DNA of 64,000 nt, from the NCBI GenBank assembly GCA_947499565.1, contig CANMOV010000004.1:186001-250000 (forward strand), read 5' to 3'. This document shows positions 1 through 7,372 of this stretch, one piece after another. This DNA is from an uncultured Croceitalea sp. Lineage in GTDB: Bacteria > Bacteroidota > Bacteroidia > Flavobacteriales > Flavobacteriaceae. The notes under the pieces are model-generated. The model was not told the origin of the DNA, did not search any database, and worked only from the letters and a program-made list of their open reading frames with translations. Each line of letters starts with the position of its first letter. Position 1 is the first letter of the stretch. The translations under genes were made by a program, and so were the position numbers.

Positions 1-303
1 ATCTTTGACGACAGTACCTAACGGAACATCCATATAAATGTCCTGCCCATCAGCTCCAGTGCTTCGATTCTTACTGCCATGTTCTCCATGACCTGCCTTA
101 AAATGTTTTTTGAATTTGTAGGTAACTAAAGTCCATAGGTTACTGTTACCTCTAATTATGATATGCCCTCCGCGACCACCATCTCCGCCATCTGGGCCAC
201 CTTTTGTAATATACTTTTCGCGATGTAGGTGTACAGAACCCTTACCTCCATTACCTGAAGTAACAAACGCTTTTACATAATCAACAAAATTACCCTCAGT
301 CAT
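1..303 (-). CDS. obgE: GTPase Obg, N-terminal part (cut by window edge)
   Basis: Reading the minus strand from an ATG at 303 gives 101 residues with no stop before the window edge. They match the glycine-rich N-terminal Obg fold: the HREKY stretch followed by [13 protein letters not shown] is diagnostic of ObgE/CgtA. Obg is a ribosome-associated GTPase acting in 50S maturation and growth control; its GTPase domain would lie beyond the left edge. It is the last visible gene of a minus-strand series (hpt-adk, small membrane protein, obgE), a neighbourhood familiar in flavobacteria. The family call is safe; the operon is inferred from spacing. Confidence 0.95.
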   Translation of the reverse strand, partial: MTEGNFVDYVKAFVTSGNGGKGSVHLHREKYITKGGPDGGDGGRGGHIIIRGNSNLWTLVTYKFKKHFKAGHGEHGSKNRSTGADGQDIYMDVPLGTVVKD

Positions 304-335
304 AAATAATTCTTTAGAGAAATCTTAAATCCTGA

Positions 336-476
336 TTACTCAAAATTTAGGGAATCATCAAAATAAAAAGTATAAATTAAATAACATGCACATGCCAATA
401 AGAATACAACAATGGTAAGGATTACCAGTAAACAACTTTTAAACGCGTATTTAGGTGTTATTACTTTGTCTGGCAT
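336..476 (-). CDS. small single-pass membrane protein (46 aa), unrecognised
   Basis: An uninterrupted minus-strand frame from ATG at 476 to TAA at 336 encodes 46 residues: a short basic N-terminus (MPDKVITPKYAFK), one hydrophobic segment of about 22 residues rich in V, I, L, C and A, and an acidic tail (YFDDSLNFE). It fills the gap between adk (stop 24 bp upstream) and obgE (start 32 bp downstream), on the same strand as both, so co-transcription is likely. No clear Shine-Dalgarno is visible, which is common in this phylum. The domain-like organisation of basic end, membrane segment and acidic end argues for a real gene. No function is recognised. Confidence 0.55.
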   Translation of the reverse strand: MPDKVITPKYAFKSCLLVILTIVVFLLACACYLIYTFYFDDSLNFE

Positions 477-500
477 TTACTATGTCTTAAAAGAAATCTC

Positions 501-1646
501 TTAAAGGCTATCTATAACTTTAGCTAATCGCCCAGTAATATCCTTGATATCTCCAATTCCATTTACAGTATAAAACTTATCTTGATTGGAATAATACTCT
601 TTTAAAGGAGCTGTTTTCTGATTGTATTCTTCAAAACGATTTCGGATTTTAGTTTCGTCTTGGTCATCACTGCGACCGCTTTCTTTTCCTCTTTCTAACA
701 AACGAGCAACCAAAATATCATCATCTGCCTCTAACGCTATAGTAGCATCAACCTGCATATCTTTAGATTCTAAGAAATTATCCAAGGCCTCCGCCTGTGC
801 TGCCGTTCTAGGGAAACCATCAAAAATAAATCCAGCAGCATCGGCATTCTTCTCAACTTCGTCTTGCAACATCTTTATGGTAACTTCATCTGGAACTAAA
901 TCACCTCTATCTATATAGGATTTTGCCAACTTGCCAAGCTCTGTATCATTCTTCATGTTATATCTAAAAACATCACCTGTAGAAATGTGTTTTAGATTGT
1001 ATTTTTCCTTCAAGAACCCAGCCTGAGTTCCTTTACCTGCACCAGGCTTTCCAAAAAGCACTAGGTTAATCATATTTGTTTGGTTTAGTTGATAAACTTC
1101 TCTCAAATTTCTTCCCAACTCATTATAATCTAAGCCATAACCAACAATAAATCTGTTGGGTATATCTAGTCCTACATAATCAATCGCATACTCACCATTA
1201 TAGATTTCAGACTTGTAAAATAACGAGGCAATTTTAAACTCTTTTACATTGGTATTAGAAAACAAATGCACTAGCTGCTGTAATGTGCGCCCAGTATCTA
1301 TAATATCTTCTAAAATAATTACACTTCTTCCCTTAATATCTTCCGAAACATCAAGCAAAGTCTCCACAATACCAGTAGAAGTAAGTCCTTGGTAAGAACT
1401 TAACTTGACAAAAGATACCTCGCAAGGATGCTGATAGGCTTTTAAAAAATCAGCTACAAACATAAACGAGCCATTTAATACGCCAACAAAAATTGGAACT
1501 TCGTCTTTATAATCACGAGCTATTTCATCTGCCATTTTCTGTACAGCGGACAAAATTTCTGCTTCACTCAAATAAGGTTTAAAAAGCTTGTCTTGTAGCT
1601 TAATCAAAGTATTCTTCTTTTTTTTAACAGTTGGCAAAGATAGCAT
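501..1646 (-). CDS. fused hypoxanthine phosphoribosyltransferase-adenylate kinase
   Basis: This 381-residue protein joins two purine-salvage enzymes. Residues about 15-185 form a type I phosphoribosyltransferase with the PRPP-binding motif VIILEDIIDTGRT, the Hpt signature (hypoxanthine/guanine plus PRPP to IMP/GMP). Residues 192-381 form a full adenylate kinase: P-loop GKPGAGKGTQ, AMP-site STGDVFR, FDGFPRT and a short lid with RGKESGRSDD. The second domain starts with Met-192 (ATG at 1073), so separate translation of Adk from an internal start is conceivable, although no ribosome-binding site is clear there. Such fusions occur in other Flavobacteriia. It is divergent from purK, which places two purine functions head to head. 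An A8 run in the coding strand lies near codon 9. Confidence 0.93.
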   Translation of the reverse strand: MLSLPTVKKKKNTLIKLQDKLFKPYLSEAEILSAVQKMADEIARDYKDEVPIFVGVLNGSFMFVADFLKAYQHPCEVSFVKLSSYQGLTSTGIVETLLDVSEDIKGRSVIILEDIIDTGRTLQQLVHLFSNTNVKEFKIASLFYKSEIYNGEYAIDYVGLDIPNRFIVGYGLDYNELGRNLREVYQLNQTNMINLVLFGKPGAGKGTQAGFLKEKYNLKHISTGDVFRYNMKNDTELGKLAKSYIDRGDLVPDEVTIKMLQDEVEKNADAAGFIFDGFPRTAAQAEALDNFLESKDMQVDATIALEADDDILVARLLERGKESGRSDDQDETKIRNRFEEYNQKTAPLKEYYSNQDKFYTVNGIGDIKDITGRLAKVIDSL

Positions 1647-1697
1647 TTTTTAAACGTGCTTTTTGCTGTAAACCTTCACCCTTTTGGGAATTCGATG

Positions 1698-1705
1698 TAT
1701 TTTTG
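1698..1705 (+). promoter_or_regulatory. possible -7 box for purK-purE
   Basis: TATTTTTG fits the Bacteroidota -7 consensus TAnnTTTG and lies 23 bp before the purK ATG in the 82-bp divergent gap. No TTG element sits at the usual 17-23 bp upstream (the nearest is 11 bp away), so this is only a weak candidate in AT-rich DNA. Confidence 0.25.
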
Positions 1706-1728
1706 TTCATATTCCAAGATGATTATAC

Positions 1729-2883
1729 ATGCACTACTTTTCTTCGGATTTTAAACTCGGTATTCTTGGTGGAGGACAACTGGGTAAAATGTTGCTATAT
1801 GAAACCCGAAAATGGGACATTCATACGAAGGTTATGGACGCTTCAGAAGAAGCACCTTGCAAGATTTCTTGTAACGAATTTGTACTGGGAAGTTTACTCG
1901 ACTTTGATACCGTTTACAATTTTGGAAAAGGCTTAGATGTACTAACCATTGAGATTGAAAATGTAAATACCGATGCTCTTGAAAAATTAGAAGGAGAAGG
2001 TGTAAAAGTATACCCCCAACCAAGCGCGCTTCGCATTATACAAAATAAAGCTACTCAAAAATTGTTTTATACGGATAATGATATCCCAACGTCACCTTTT
2101 ACTAGGTTTGCATACACTTCTGAAATTAAAGATAGTATTACAAATGGTGGATTAGTATTTCCTTTTGTTTGGAAAAGCGCTCAATTTGGGTATGATGGAC
2201 AAGGAGTAAAAGTTGTTCGCTCATTTTCTGATTTAGATGATTTACCAAATGTGGAATGTATTGCTGAAGAAATGGTTGATTTCAAAAACGAATTAGCAGT
2301 AATTGTTGCTCGTAACTCAAATGGTGAAGTTAAAACCTATCCTGTGGTAGAGATGGAATTTCACCCAGAAGCCAACCAGGTAGAATATGTTATTTGTCCT
2401 GCAAGAATTGATGAGAAAGTAGCTCAAAAAGCACAGGAAATAGCACTTAAAGTTTCAAACAACATAAAACATGTAGGCTTATTAGCTGTAGAGCTATTCC
2501 AAACCCAAGATGACCAGATATTAGTAAATGAAGTAGCTCCAAGGCCACATAATAGTGGCCATTATAGTATTGAAGCCAGTTATACCAATCAGTTTGAGCA
2601 ACATATAAGGGCTATTTTAGGACTTCCATTAGGCAAAACAGAAAGTAAAGTTGCCGGCATAATGGTAAACCTAGTTGGAGCAGAAAACCATACAGGTGAT
2701 GTAGTTTATAAAAACATGGAAGCGGCATTACAGTTAGATGGGGTAACCCCTCATATTTATGGGAAGAAACAGACACGTCCTTTTCGTAAAATGGGTCATG
2801 TAACTATTGTGGATGAAGATATGAGTAGAGCAAGGCAAGTTGCACAAAAGGTAAAAGAGACTATTAAAGTAATTAGCAAATAA
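1729..2883 (+). CDS. purK: N5-carboxyaminoimidazole ribonucleotide synthase
   Basis: A 384-residue ATP-grasp enzyme that carboxylates AIR with bicarbonate and ATP to N5-CAIR in purine synthesis. The N-terminus has the Rossmann-like GILGGGQLGKML motif (residues 10-21). The central ATP-grasp part has KSAQFGYDGQGVKV, and the metal/ATP segment LVNEVAPRPHNSGHYSIEAS is typical of PurK. Length is normal for the family. The purE start follows the stop after 3 bp, so the two steps of the bacterial AIR-to-CAIR route are co-transcribed. Confidence 0.97.
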   Translation: MHYFSSDFKLGILGGGQLGKMLLYETRKWDIHTKVMDASEEAPCKISCNEFVLGSLLDFDTVYNFGKGLDVLTIEIENVNTDALEKLEGEGVKVYPQPSALRIIQNKATQKLFYTDNDIPTSPFTRFAYTSEIKDSITNGGLVFPFVWKSAQFGYDGQGVKVVRSFSDLDDLPNVECIAEEMVDFKNELAVIVARNSNGEVKTYPVVEMEFHPEANQVEYVICPARIDEKVAQKAQEIALKVSNNIKHVGLLAVELFQTQDDQILVNEVAPRPHNSGHYSIEASYTNQFEQHIRAILGLPLGKTESKVAGIMVNLVGAENHTGDVVYKNMEAALQLDGVTPHIYGKKQTRPFRKMGHVTIVDEDMSRARQVAQKVKETIKVISK

Positions 2884-2886
2884 GAT

Positions 2887-3375
2887 ATGAGCAAAGTAGC
2901 TGTAATAATGGGCAGTACCAGTGACCTACCGGTCATGCAAGATGCCGTAGATATTCTAAAGGGTTTTGACATTGAAGTTGATGTTGATATTGTTTCTGCG
3001 CATAGAACCCCGGAAAAATTATTTGATTTTAGTAAAAATGCTCATACCAATGGATATTCAGTTGTTATAGCTGGAGCCGGAGGAGCGGCACATTTACCAG
3101 GCATGGTAGCTTCACTTTCTCCTTTACCTGTTATTGGTGTTCCTGTAAAAAGTTCCAACTCTATTGATGGTTGGGATTCTGTACTATCTATTCTTCAAAT
3201 GCCAGGTGGTGTTCCCGTTGCAACTGTCGCACTTAACGGTGCAAAAAATGCTGGAATTTTAGCAGCCCAAATTATTGGTAGTTCAGACAGGTGTGTGTTG
3301 GACAAAGTGCTTCTTTACAAAGAAGGCTTAAAACAGAAAGTGATTGACGGAGCTAATGCAGTAAGTAGTAAGTAG
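2887..3375 (+). CDS. purE: N5-carboxyaminoimidazole ribonucleotide mutase
   Basis: This 162-residue class I PurE moves the carboxylate of N5-CAIR to C4, giving CAIR. It shows the N-terminal MGSTSDLPVM motif, the SAHRTPE active-site loop and the GAGGAAHLPGM motif, all characteristic of the octameric mutase. It is translationally close to purK (3 bp). Its last codons (V-S-S-K-stop) are written inside a heptanucleotide tandem repeat that continues past the stop, so the C-terminus has been shaped by the repeat. At least two repeat copies are needed to keep the current stop. Confidence 0.97.
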   Translation: MSKVAVIMGSTSDLPVMQDAVDILKGFDIEVDVDIVSAHRTPEKLFDFSKNAHTNGYSVVIAGAGGAAHLPGMVASLSPLPVIGVPVKSSNSIDGWDSVLSILQMPGGVPVATVALNGAKNAGILAAQIIGSSDRCVLDKVLLYKEGLKQKVIDGANAVSSK

Positions 3376-3400
3376 TAAGTAGTAAGTAGTAAGTAGTAAG
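3360..3400. repeat. heptanucleotide tandem repeat (GTAAGTA)n at the purE 3' end
   Basis: Five perfect GTAAGTA units plus a partial sixth run from 3361 to 3400. The first two units encode the last PurE residues and the stop codon; the rest is non-coding. A perfect short tandem array like this can change copy number by slippage. Confidence 0.97.
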
Positions 3401-3408
3401 CAAATGAA

Positions 3409-3446
3409 AACCTTTAACCTTTAACCTTTAACCTTTAACCTTTAAC
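3409..3446. repeat. heptanucleotide tandem repeat (CCTTTAA)n
   Basis: Five perfect CCTTTAA units with partial flanks, starting eight bases after the GTAAGTA array ends and ending 24 bp before the next ATG. It fills most of the purE-M3 peptidase spacer. Confidence 0.97.
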
Positions 3447-3470
3447 AAAAAGAGAAATAAAACGACACCC

Positions 3471-5516
3471 ATGTCTCAAACCCCAAGCAAACAAAATAAC
3501 CCCTTATTAAGTCCTTTCGACCAAGCTCCATTCTCAGAAATAAAAAATGAACACTTTAAACCTGCATTTTTAAGTGCCATTGAAGAGGCTAGAACAGAAA
3601 TTGATGCTATTATTGCTAATACAGAAGTCCCAACCTTTGAGAATACTATTGCCGCGTTAGATTACTCGGGGTATCAGCTAGACCGCGTTTCCAGTGTATT
3701 TTTCAATATCAATTCTGCAGAAACCAATGAAGAAATTCAGAAAATAGCACAAGAAGTATCTCCATTGCTCTCGGAGTTTGGTAACGATATTACTTTAAAT
3801 GAAGATCTATTTAATCGTGTAAAAGCAGTATATGACCAGCGCGATGATTTAGATTTAACTGTTGAAGAATTTACTTTATTAGACAAGCGTTATAAAAGTT
3901 TTAGTCGCAATGGTGCTAATCTGCCAGAAACTCAAAAGAAACGCCTTCGTGAGATAGATACAGAGCTAGCAAAGCTCAAATTAAAATTTGGAGAAAATAT
4001 ATTAGCAGAGACTAATAAATACCAAATGCATTTAACAGATGAATCCGATTTAACGGGTCTGCCAGATGGAACTAAAGAAGCAGCAGCACAATTGGCAAAA
4101 TCAAAAGAGAAAAGTGGTTGGATAATTACACTAGATTATCCAAGCTATATTCCCTTTATGAAGTATGCTAAAAGTAGGAAGTTAAGAAAAGAACTTTCTT
4201 TAGCTTTTGGCAGTAAAGCATTTAAAAATGATGAGCTAGATAATCAGCAGAATGTAATACAAATTGTTAATCTAAGACATGAGCGTGCCAATTTGTTAGG
4301 GTACAAAACACATGCCCATTTTGTATTAGAGGAGCGCATGGCAGAAACTCCTGAGAAAGTAATCTCATTTCTAGAAGAGTTGTTAGAGAAGGCTAAACCA
4401 GCTGCAGAAAGAGAGTTTAAAGAGGTAGAACAATTTGCAAAAGAACTGGATGGCATAGACCGTTTGGAAAAATGGGATGGCTCTTATTATTCAGAAAAAC
4501 TGAAGCAACAACTTTTTGACCTAGATGATGAAAAGTTGAAACCATACTTTAAGCTAGAAAACGTGATTTCTGGTGTATTTAAAGTTGCCGAAAAACTTTT
4601 TGGACTAAGTTTTAAAGAAGTATTTAATGTAGATAAGTATCATGAGGAAGTAAAAACCTTTGAAGTTTATGATGAAAATAAAAACTTCATTTCACTTTTC
4701 TACGCAGATTTTCATCCAAGATCTGGCAAACGTGGTGGCGCTTGGATGACTTCTTTTAAATCTCAATTCAGACAAAATGGTGAAGACAGCAGACCACACA
4801 TTTCCAATGTCTGTAATTTTACACCTTCTACTGAAACCAAGCCATCTTTATTGACTTTTAATGAGGTAACCACATTATTTCATGAATTTGGACATGGGTT
4901 ACATGGTATGTTGGCTAATACAACCTACCCTAGCCTTTCTGGTACTTCAGTTTATTGGGATTTTGTAGAATTACCGAGTCAGATTTTAGAGAACTGGTGT
5001 TATGAGAAAGAAGCTCTTGAGTTGTTTGCTACGCACTATGAAACTGGGGAGTTAATTCCTATGGAATTGGTACAAAAAATAAAAGCTTCAGCAAGCTTCC
5101 AAGAAGGTATGGCAACCTTACGCCAAATAAGTTTTGGGAAGCTTGATATGGCTTGGCACAGTCAAACTCCTTCAGACATTACCAATGTAAAAGCATTTGA
5201 AACTAAAGCTTTTCATGGAACTCAACTATATCCTGAAACTCCTGAAACTTGCATGAGCACCGCATTTGCACATATTTTTCAAGGTGGTTATTCTTCTGGT
5301 TATTATAGTTATAAATGGGCAGAAGTTTTAGATGCAGATGCATTTGCTTTTTTTAAAGAAAAAGGTATTTTTAATAAAGAAGTGGCCAATAAGTTTAAAA
5401 CGCATGTGCTTTCCAAAGGTGGTACAGAAAACCCAATGGTGCTTTATAAGCGTTTTCGCGGTTCTGAACCTAAAATTGAAGCCCTATTGGAACGGGCAGG
5501 ATTATTAAGTGTTTAA
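3471..5516 (+). CDS. M3 family oligopeptidase / peptidyl-dipeptidase
   Basis: This 681-residue zinc metallopeptidase belongs to MEROPS M3 (Dcp/oligopeptidase A type), which degrades short peptides. The zinc motif HEFGH lies at residues 471-475, and the third ligand is Glu-500 in WDFVELPSQ. The C-terminal GGYSSGYYSYKWAEVLDADAF segment is typical of the family. There is no signal peptide or lipobox at the N-terminus (MSQTPSKQNNP), so it is probably cytoplasmic. Its leader contains the two heptanucleotide arrays described separately. Dcp versus OpdA specificity cannot be decided from sequence. Confidence 0.92.
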   Translation: MSQTPSKQNNPLLSPFDQAPFSEIKNEHFKPAFLSAIEEARTEIDAIIANTEVPTFENTIAALDYSGYQLDRVSSVFFNINSAETNEEIQKIAQEVSPLLSEFGNDITLNEDLFNRVKAVYDQRDDLDLTVEEFTLLDKRYKSFSRNGANLPETQKKRLREIDTELAKLKLKFGENILAETNKYQMHLTDESDLTGLPDGTKEAAAQLAKSKEKSGWIITLDYPSYIPFMKYAKSRKLRKELSLAFGSKAFKNDELDNQQNVIQIVNLRHERANLLGYKTHAHFVLEERMAETPEKVISFLEELLEKAKPAAEREFKEVEQFAKELDGIDRLEKWDGSYYSEKLKQQLFDLDDEKLKPYFKLENVISGVFKVAEKLFGLSFKEVFNVDKYHEEVKTFEVYDENKNFISLFYADFHPRSGKRGGAWMTSFKSQFRQNGEDSRPHISNVCNFTPSTETKPSLLTFNEVTTLFHEFGHGLHGMLANTTYPSLSGTSVYWDFVELPSQILENWCYEKEALELFATHYETGELIPMELVQKIKASASFQEGMATLRQISFGKLDMAWHSQTPSDITNVKAFETKAFHGTQLYPETPETCMSTAFAHIFQGGYSSGYYSYKWAEVLDADAFAFFKEKGIFNKEVANKFKTHVLSKGGTENPMVLYKRFRGSEPKIEALLERAGLLSV

Positions 5517-5630
5517 TACAATGGTTTTTATGTTAACACTTACCTAAAAAAGTATTTTGTGAACATTCTGTGATTTGTTTCAAAGTCATTTGTGTTAAAA
5601 TCAATTACATTTGAAACTCCATTGAAAATT

Positions 5631-6188
5631 ATGCCAAAAAACGAACTTCATCCGGAAAAATGGGTCGACAGCTATGCCGATTATCTTTTTAACTATGCAG
5701 TATCTAGAGTCAGTGATTCAGAAATTGCAAAAGACTTGGTTCAAGAAACTTTCTTTGCTGGTTTAAATTCGGCAAAGAATTACAAAGGTGATGCGGCAGA
5801 ACGTACGTGGCTTATCGCTATCCTCAAAAGAAAAGTAATTGACCACTATAGGAAAATAAATTCTAAAAAAGGTAAGGCCGAAGTGCGAATGAGTTATGTG
5901 AGCTCTGGTGATGAAAACGAAGGTGATTGGCTAGAAGAACGCGTGGCAGACCCCTTTAGCAAAGGTGGTGATGATACATTGGAAAATAAGGAATTAGGAT
6001 TAGCAATCCAAGATTGCCTCTCTAAATTACCCAAAAAACAATCTTTAGTTTTTACCATGAAAACTATTCAGGGTATAAGTACAGAAGATATTTGTAATGA
6101 GTTAGGTATAAATCCGTCCAACCTTTGGGTGATGATCCATAGAGCGCGAACTGCGTTAATGGGATGTATGAATCAAAATTGGTTTTAA
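5631..6188 (+). CDS. ECF-type RNA polymerase sigma factor
   Basis: A sigma-70 family protein of 185 residues from ATG 5631; an ATG at 5592 would add 13 residues of unlikely sequence. Region 2 is visible as YLFNYAVSRVSD...DLVQETFF...RTWLIAILKRKVIDHYRK. Region 4 is LPKKQSLVFTMKTIQGIS...LGINPSNLWVMIHRARTAL. A TACATTTG sequence (5606-5613) resembles a -7 box just upstream, but no well-spaced TTG is present. The next gene starts 3 bp after the stop and carries a zinc anti-sigma-like motif, so the pair looks like a sigma/anti-sigma module. The regulon is unknown. Confidence 0.9.
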   Translation: MPKNELHPEKWVDSYADYLFNYAVSRVSDSEIAKDLVQETFFAGLNSAKNYKGDAAERTWLIAILKRKVIDHYRKINSKKGKAEVRMSYVSSGDENEGDWLEERVADPFSKGGDDTLENKELGLAIQDCLSKLPKKQSLVFTMKTIQGISTEDICNELGINPSNLWVMIHRARTALMGCMNQNWF

Positions 6189-6191
6189 AAA

Positions 6192-6422
6192 ATGAAAATA
6201 TCTTGCGATAAAGCAGCAGAAATATGTACCAAAAGTCAATATCAAGAGGCTTCATGGTGGCAAGTACTAAAGTTGAAAATTCATATTTTTTATTGTAAAA
6301 ACTGTGCCAAATTCTCTGCTCAAAACACAAAATTCACTTCCCTGTGTGAATCTGCAGACTTAAAAACATTGGACAGTTCAGATAAAGAATCCATGAAAAA
6401 AGCTTTGGAAGAACAGCTATAG
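6192..6422 (+). CDS. small zinc-binding anti-sigma-like protein (76 aa)
   Basis: A 76-residue soluble protein encoded 3 bp after the sigma factor. It contains His-x3-Cys-x2-Cys (HIFYCKNC), the ZAS arrangement of zinc-binding anti-sigma factors, preceded by another Cys pair (CDKAAEIC). There is no membrane segment, so any sensing would be cytoplasmic. Position and motif support a role in holding the adjacent sigma factor, but binding is inferred. Homologues of this size can be mislabelled glycine dehydrogenase because of the nearby gcvP; nothing in it resembles that enzyme. Confidence 0.7.
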   Translation: MKISCDKAAEICTKSQYQEASWWQVLKLKIHIFYCKNCAKFSAQNTKFTSLCESADLKTLDSSDKESMKKALEEQL

Positions 6423-6434
6423 ATTATTCATTTT

Positions 6435-7247
6435 TTAGGGTATAACCATCAGCAATAAATAAAAGAATGAAATGCTTTCTACCCAAAAAGAAGAAAAGTA
6501 GGATGCCTGATTTTTTTTTGTTTTCTTCAAAGCAAACAATAGTAACGAGGCCAAAACTATTTTTATCAAAATAGTTTGATGAATGACTTCATCTTTAAGA
6601 AACTCAAACACCACAAATACTAAAACCAAAAGATACCCTACATTCTTTGTTCTGTTAATTCCTATTCTTTGCGGTAAAGTCTTTAATTCTGGGTTATCAT
6701 ATTCCATGTCCCTAATTTCAAAGGGTAAGAGCAAAATGAGTACAAAAAGAAAACGCTGTATCATTAAAACATAAACATCCCAAATAATTTCTATTTGGTT
6801 GTCTATTACTGGAAGTATAACTGTACTTCCCACCCACACAAATGCAACCAAAAAAGTTTTTAATCCGCCTAGACTTCTGAGGTTCTTCAATTTTGGCAAA
6901 AGAGGAACGGCATAAAGGCCAGATATTATTGCTAAAACAAAAACAGCAAGCCAAATATTCTTATCTAATTGAAAAAAGAAGTAAGCGGCAATTGCAAAAG
7001 ACAAGAAGCTGAATACTTGTACTAATTTATGATACGGATTGGATACTATTAAATACTTTTCTGCTTCTACTCCATACTTGATAAAATTGTAACACACAAT
7101 AGTTCCAAAAAAAAGAAACAGCGCTAAATGCCAATTTGTTGAAACTTCTAATATTTCTAGGCTAACAAAATATAATGCCAATACTGCTAAAGCGACATGT
7201 ACACTGGCATCCAAGTAAAAATTAAAAATCTGTAATAAAAGGCGCAT
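6435..7247 (-). CDS. UbiA-superfamily-like integral membrane protein
   Basis: A 270-residue protein with about eight hydrophobic segments. The stretch PFEIRDMEYDNPELKTLPQRIG resembles the second Asp-rich loop of UbiA prenyltransferases (DxxxD followed by KTLP). The place where the first NDxxDxxxD motif should be reads YNFIKYGVEAEKY and lacks the aspartates, so prenyl transfer in the usual manner is doubtful. It converges on the anti-sigma-like gene with 12 bp between the stops and is divergent from gcvP. Substrate unknown. Confidence 0.6.
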   Translation of the reverse strand: MRLLLQIFNFYLDASVHVALAVLALYFVSLEILEVSTNWHLALFLFFGTIVCYNFIKYGVEAEKYLIVSNPYHKLVQVFSFLSFAIAAYFFFQLDKNIWLAVFVLAIISGLYAVPLLPKLKNLRSLGGLKTFLVAFVWVGSTVILPVIDNQIEIIWDVYVLMIQRFLFVLILLLPFEIRDMEYDNPELKTLPQRIGINRTKNVGYLLVLVFVVFEFLKDEVIHQTILIKIVLASLLLFALKKTKKNQASYFSSFWVESISFFYLLLMVIP

Positions 7248-7318
7248 TAAACAAAATTAACCAAACTAAAACCAAGGTTAATTTCCGGTTAAAAACTTTG
7301 ATTTCTTGGCTATTAAAA

Positions 7319-7352
7319 TTGCTCATTTTCATAGAATTAATACCTAATTTTG
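7319..7352 (+). promoter_or_regulatory. predicted promoter of gcvP
   Basis: TTG at 7319-7321 and TAATTTTG at 7345-7352 fit the Bacteroidota TTG...TAnnTTTG consensus with a 23-bp spacer, at the upper limit of the usual range. The -7 box ends 20 bp before the gcvP ATG, leaving a short leader. Confidence 0.5.
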
Positions 7353-7372
7353 AAAACTTTATTTGATAAAAG

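Noticed and set aside
5606-5613. TACATTTG as the sigma-factor promoter
   Set aside because: No TTG at a suitable distance, and the box lies only 17 bp before the preferred start; mentioned in the gene entry only.
7240-7262. TAATTTTG on the minus strand as promoter of the UbiA-like gene
   Set aside because: It lies only 4 bp before the ATG, which leaves no transcript start upstream of the codon.
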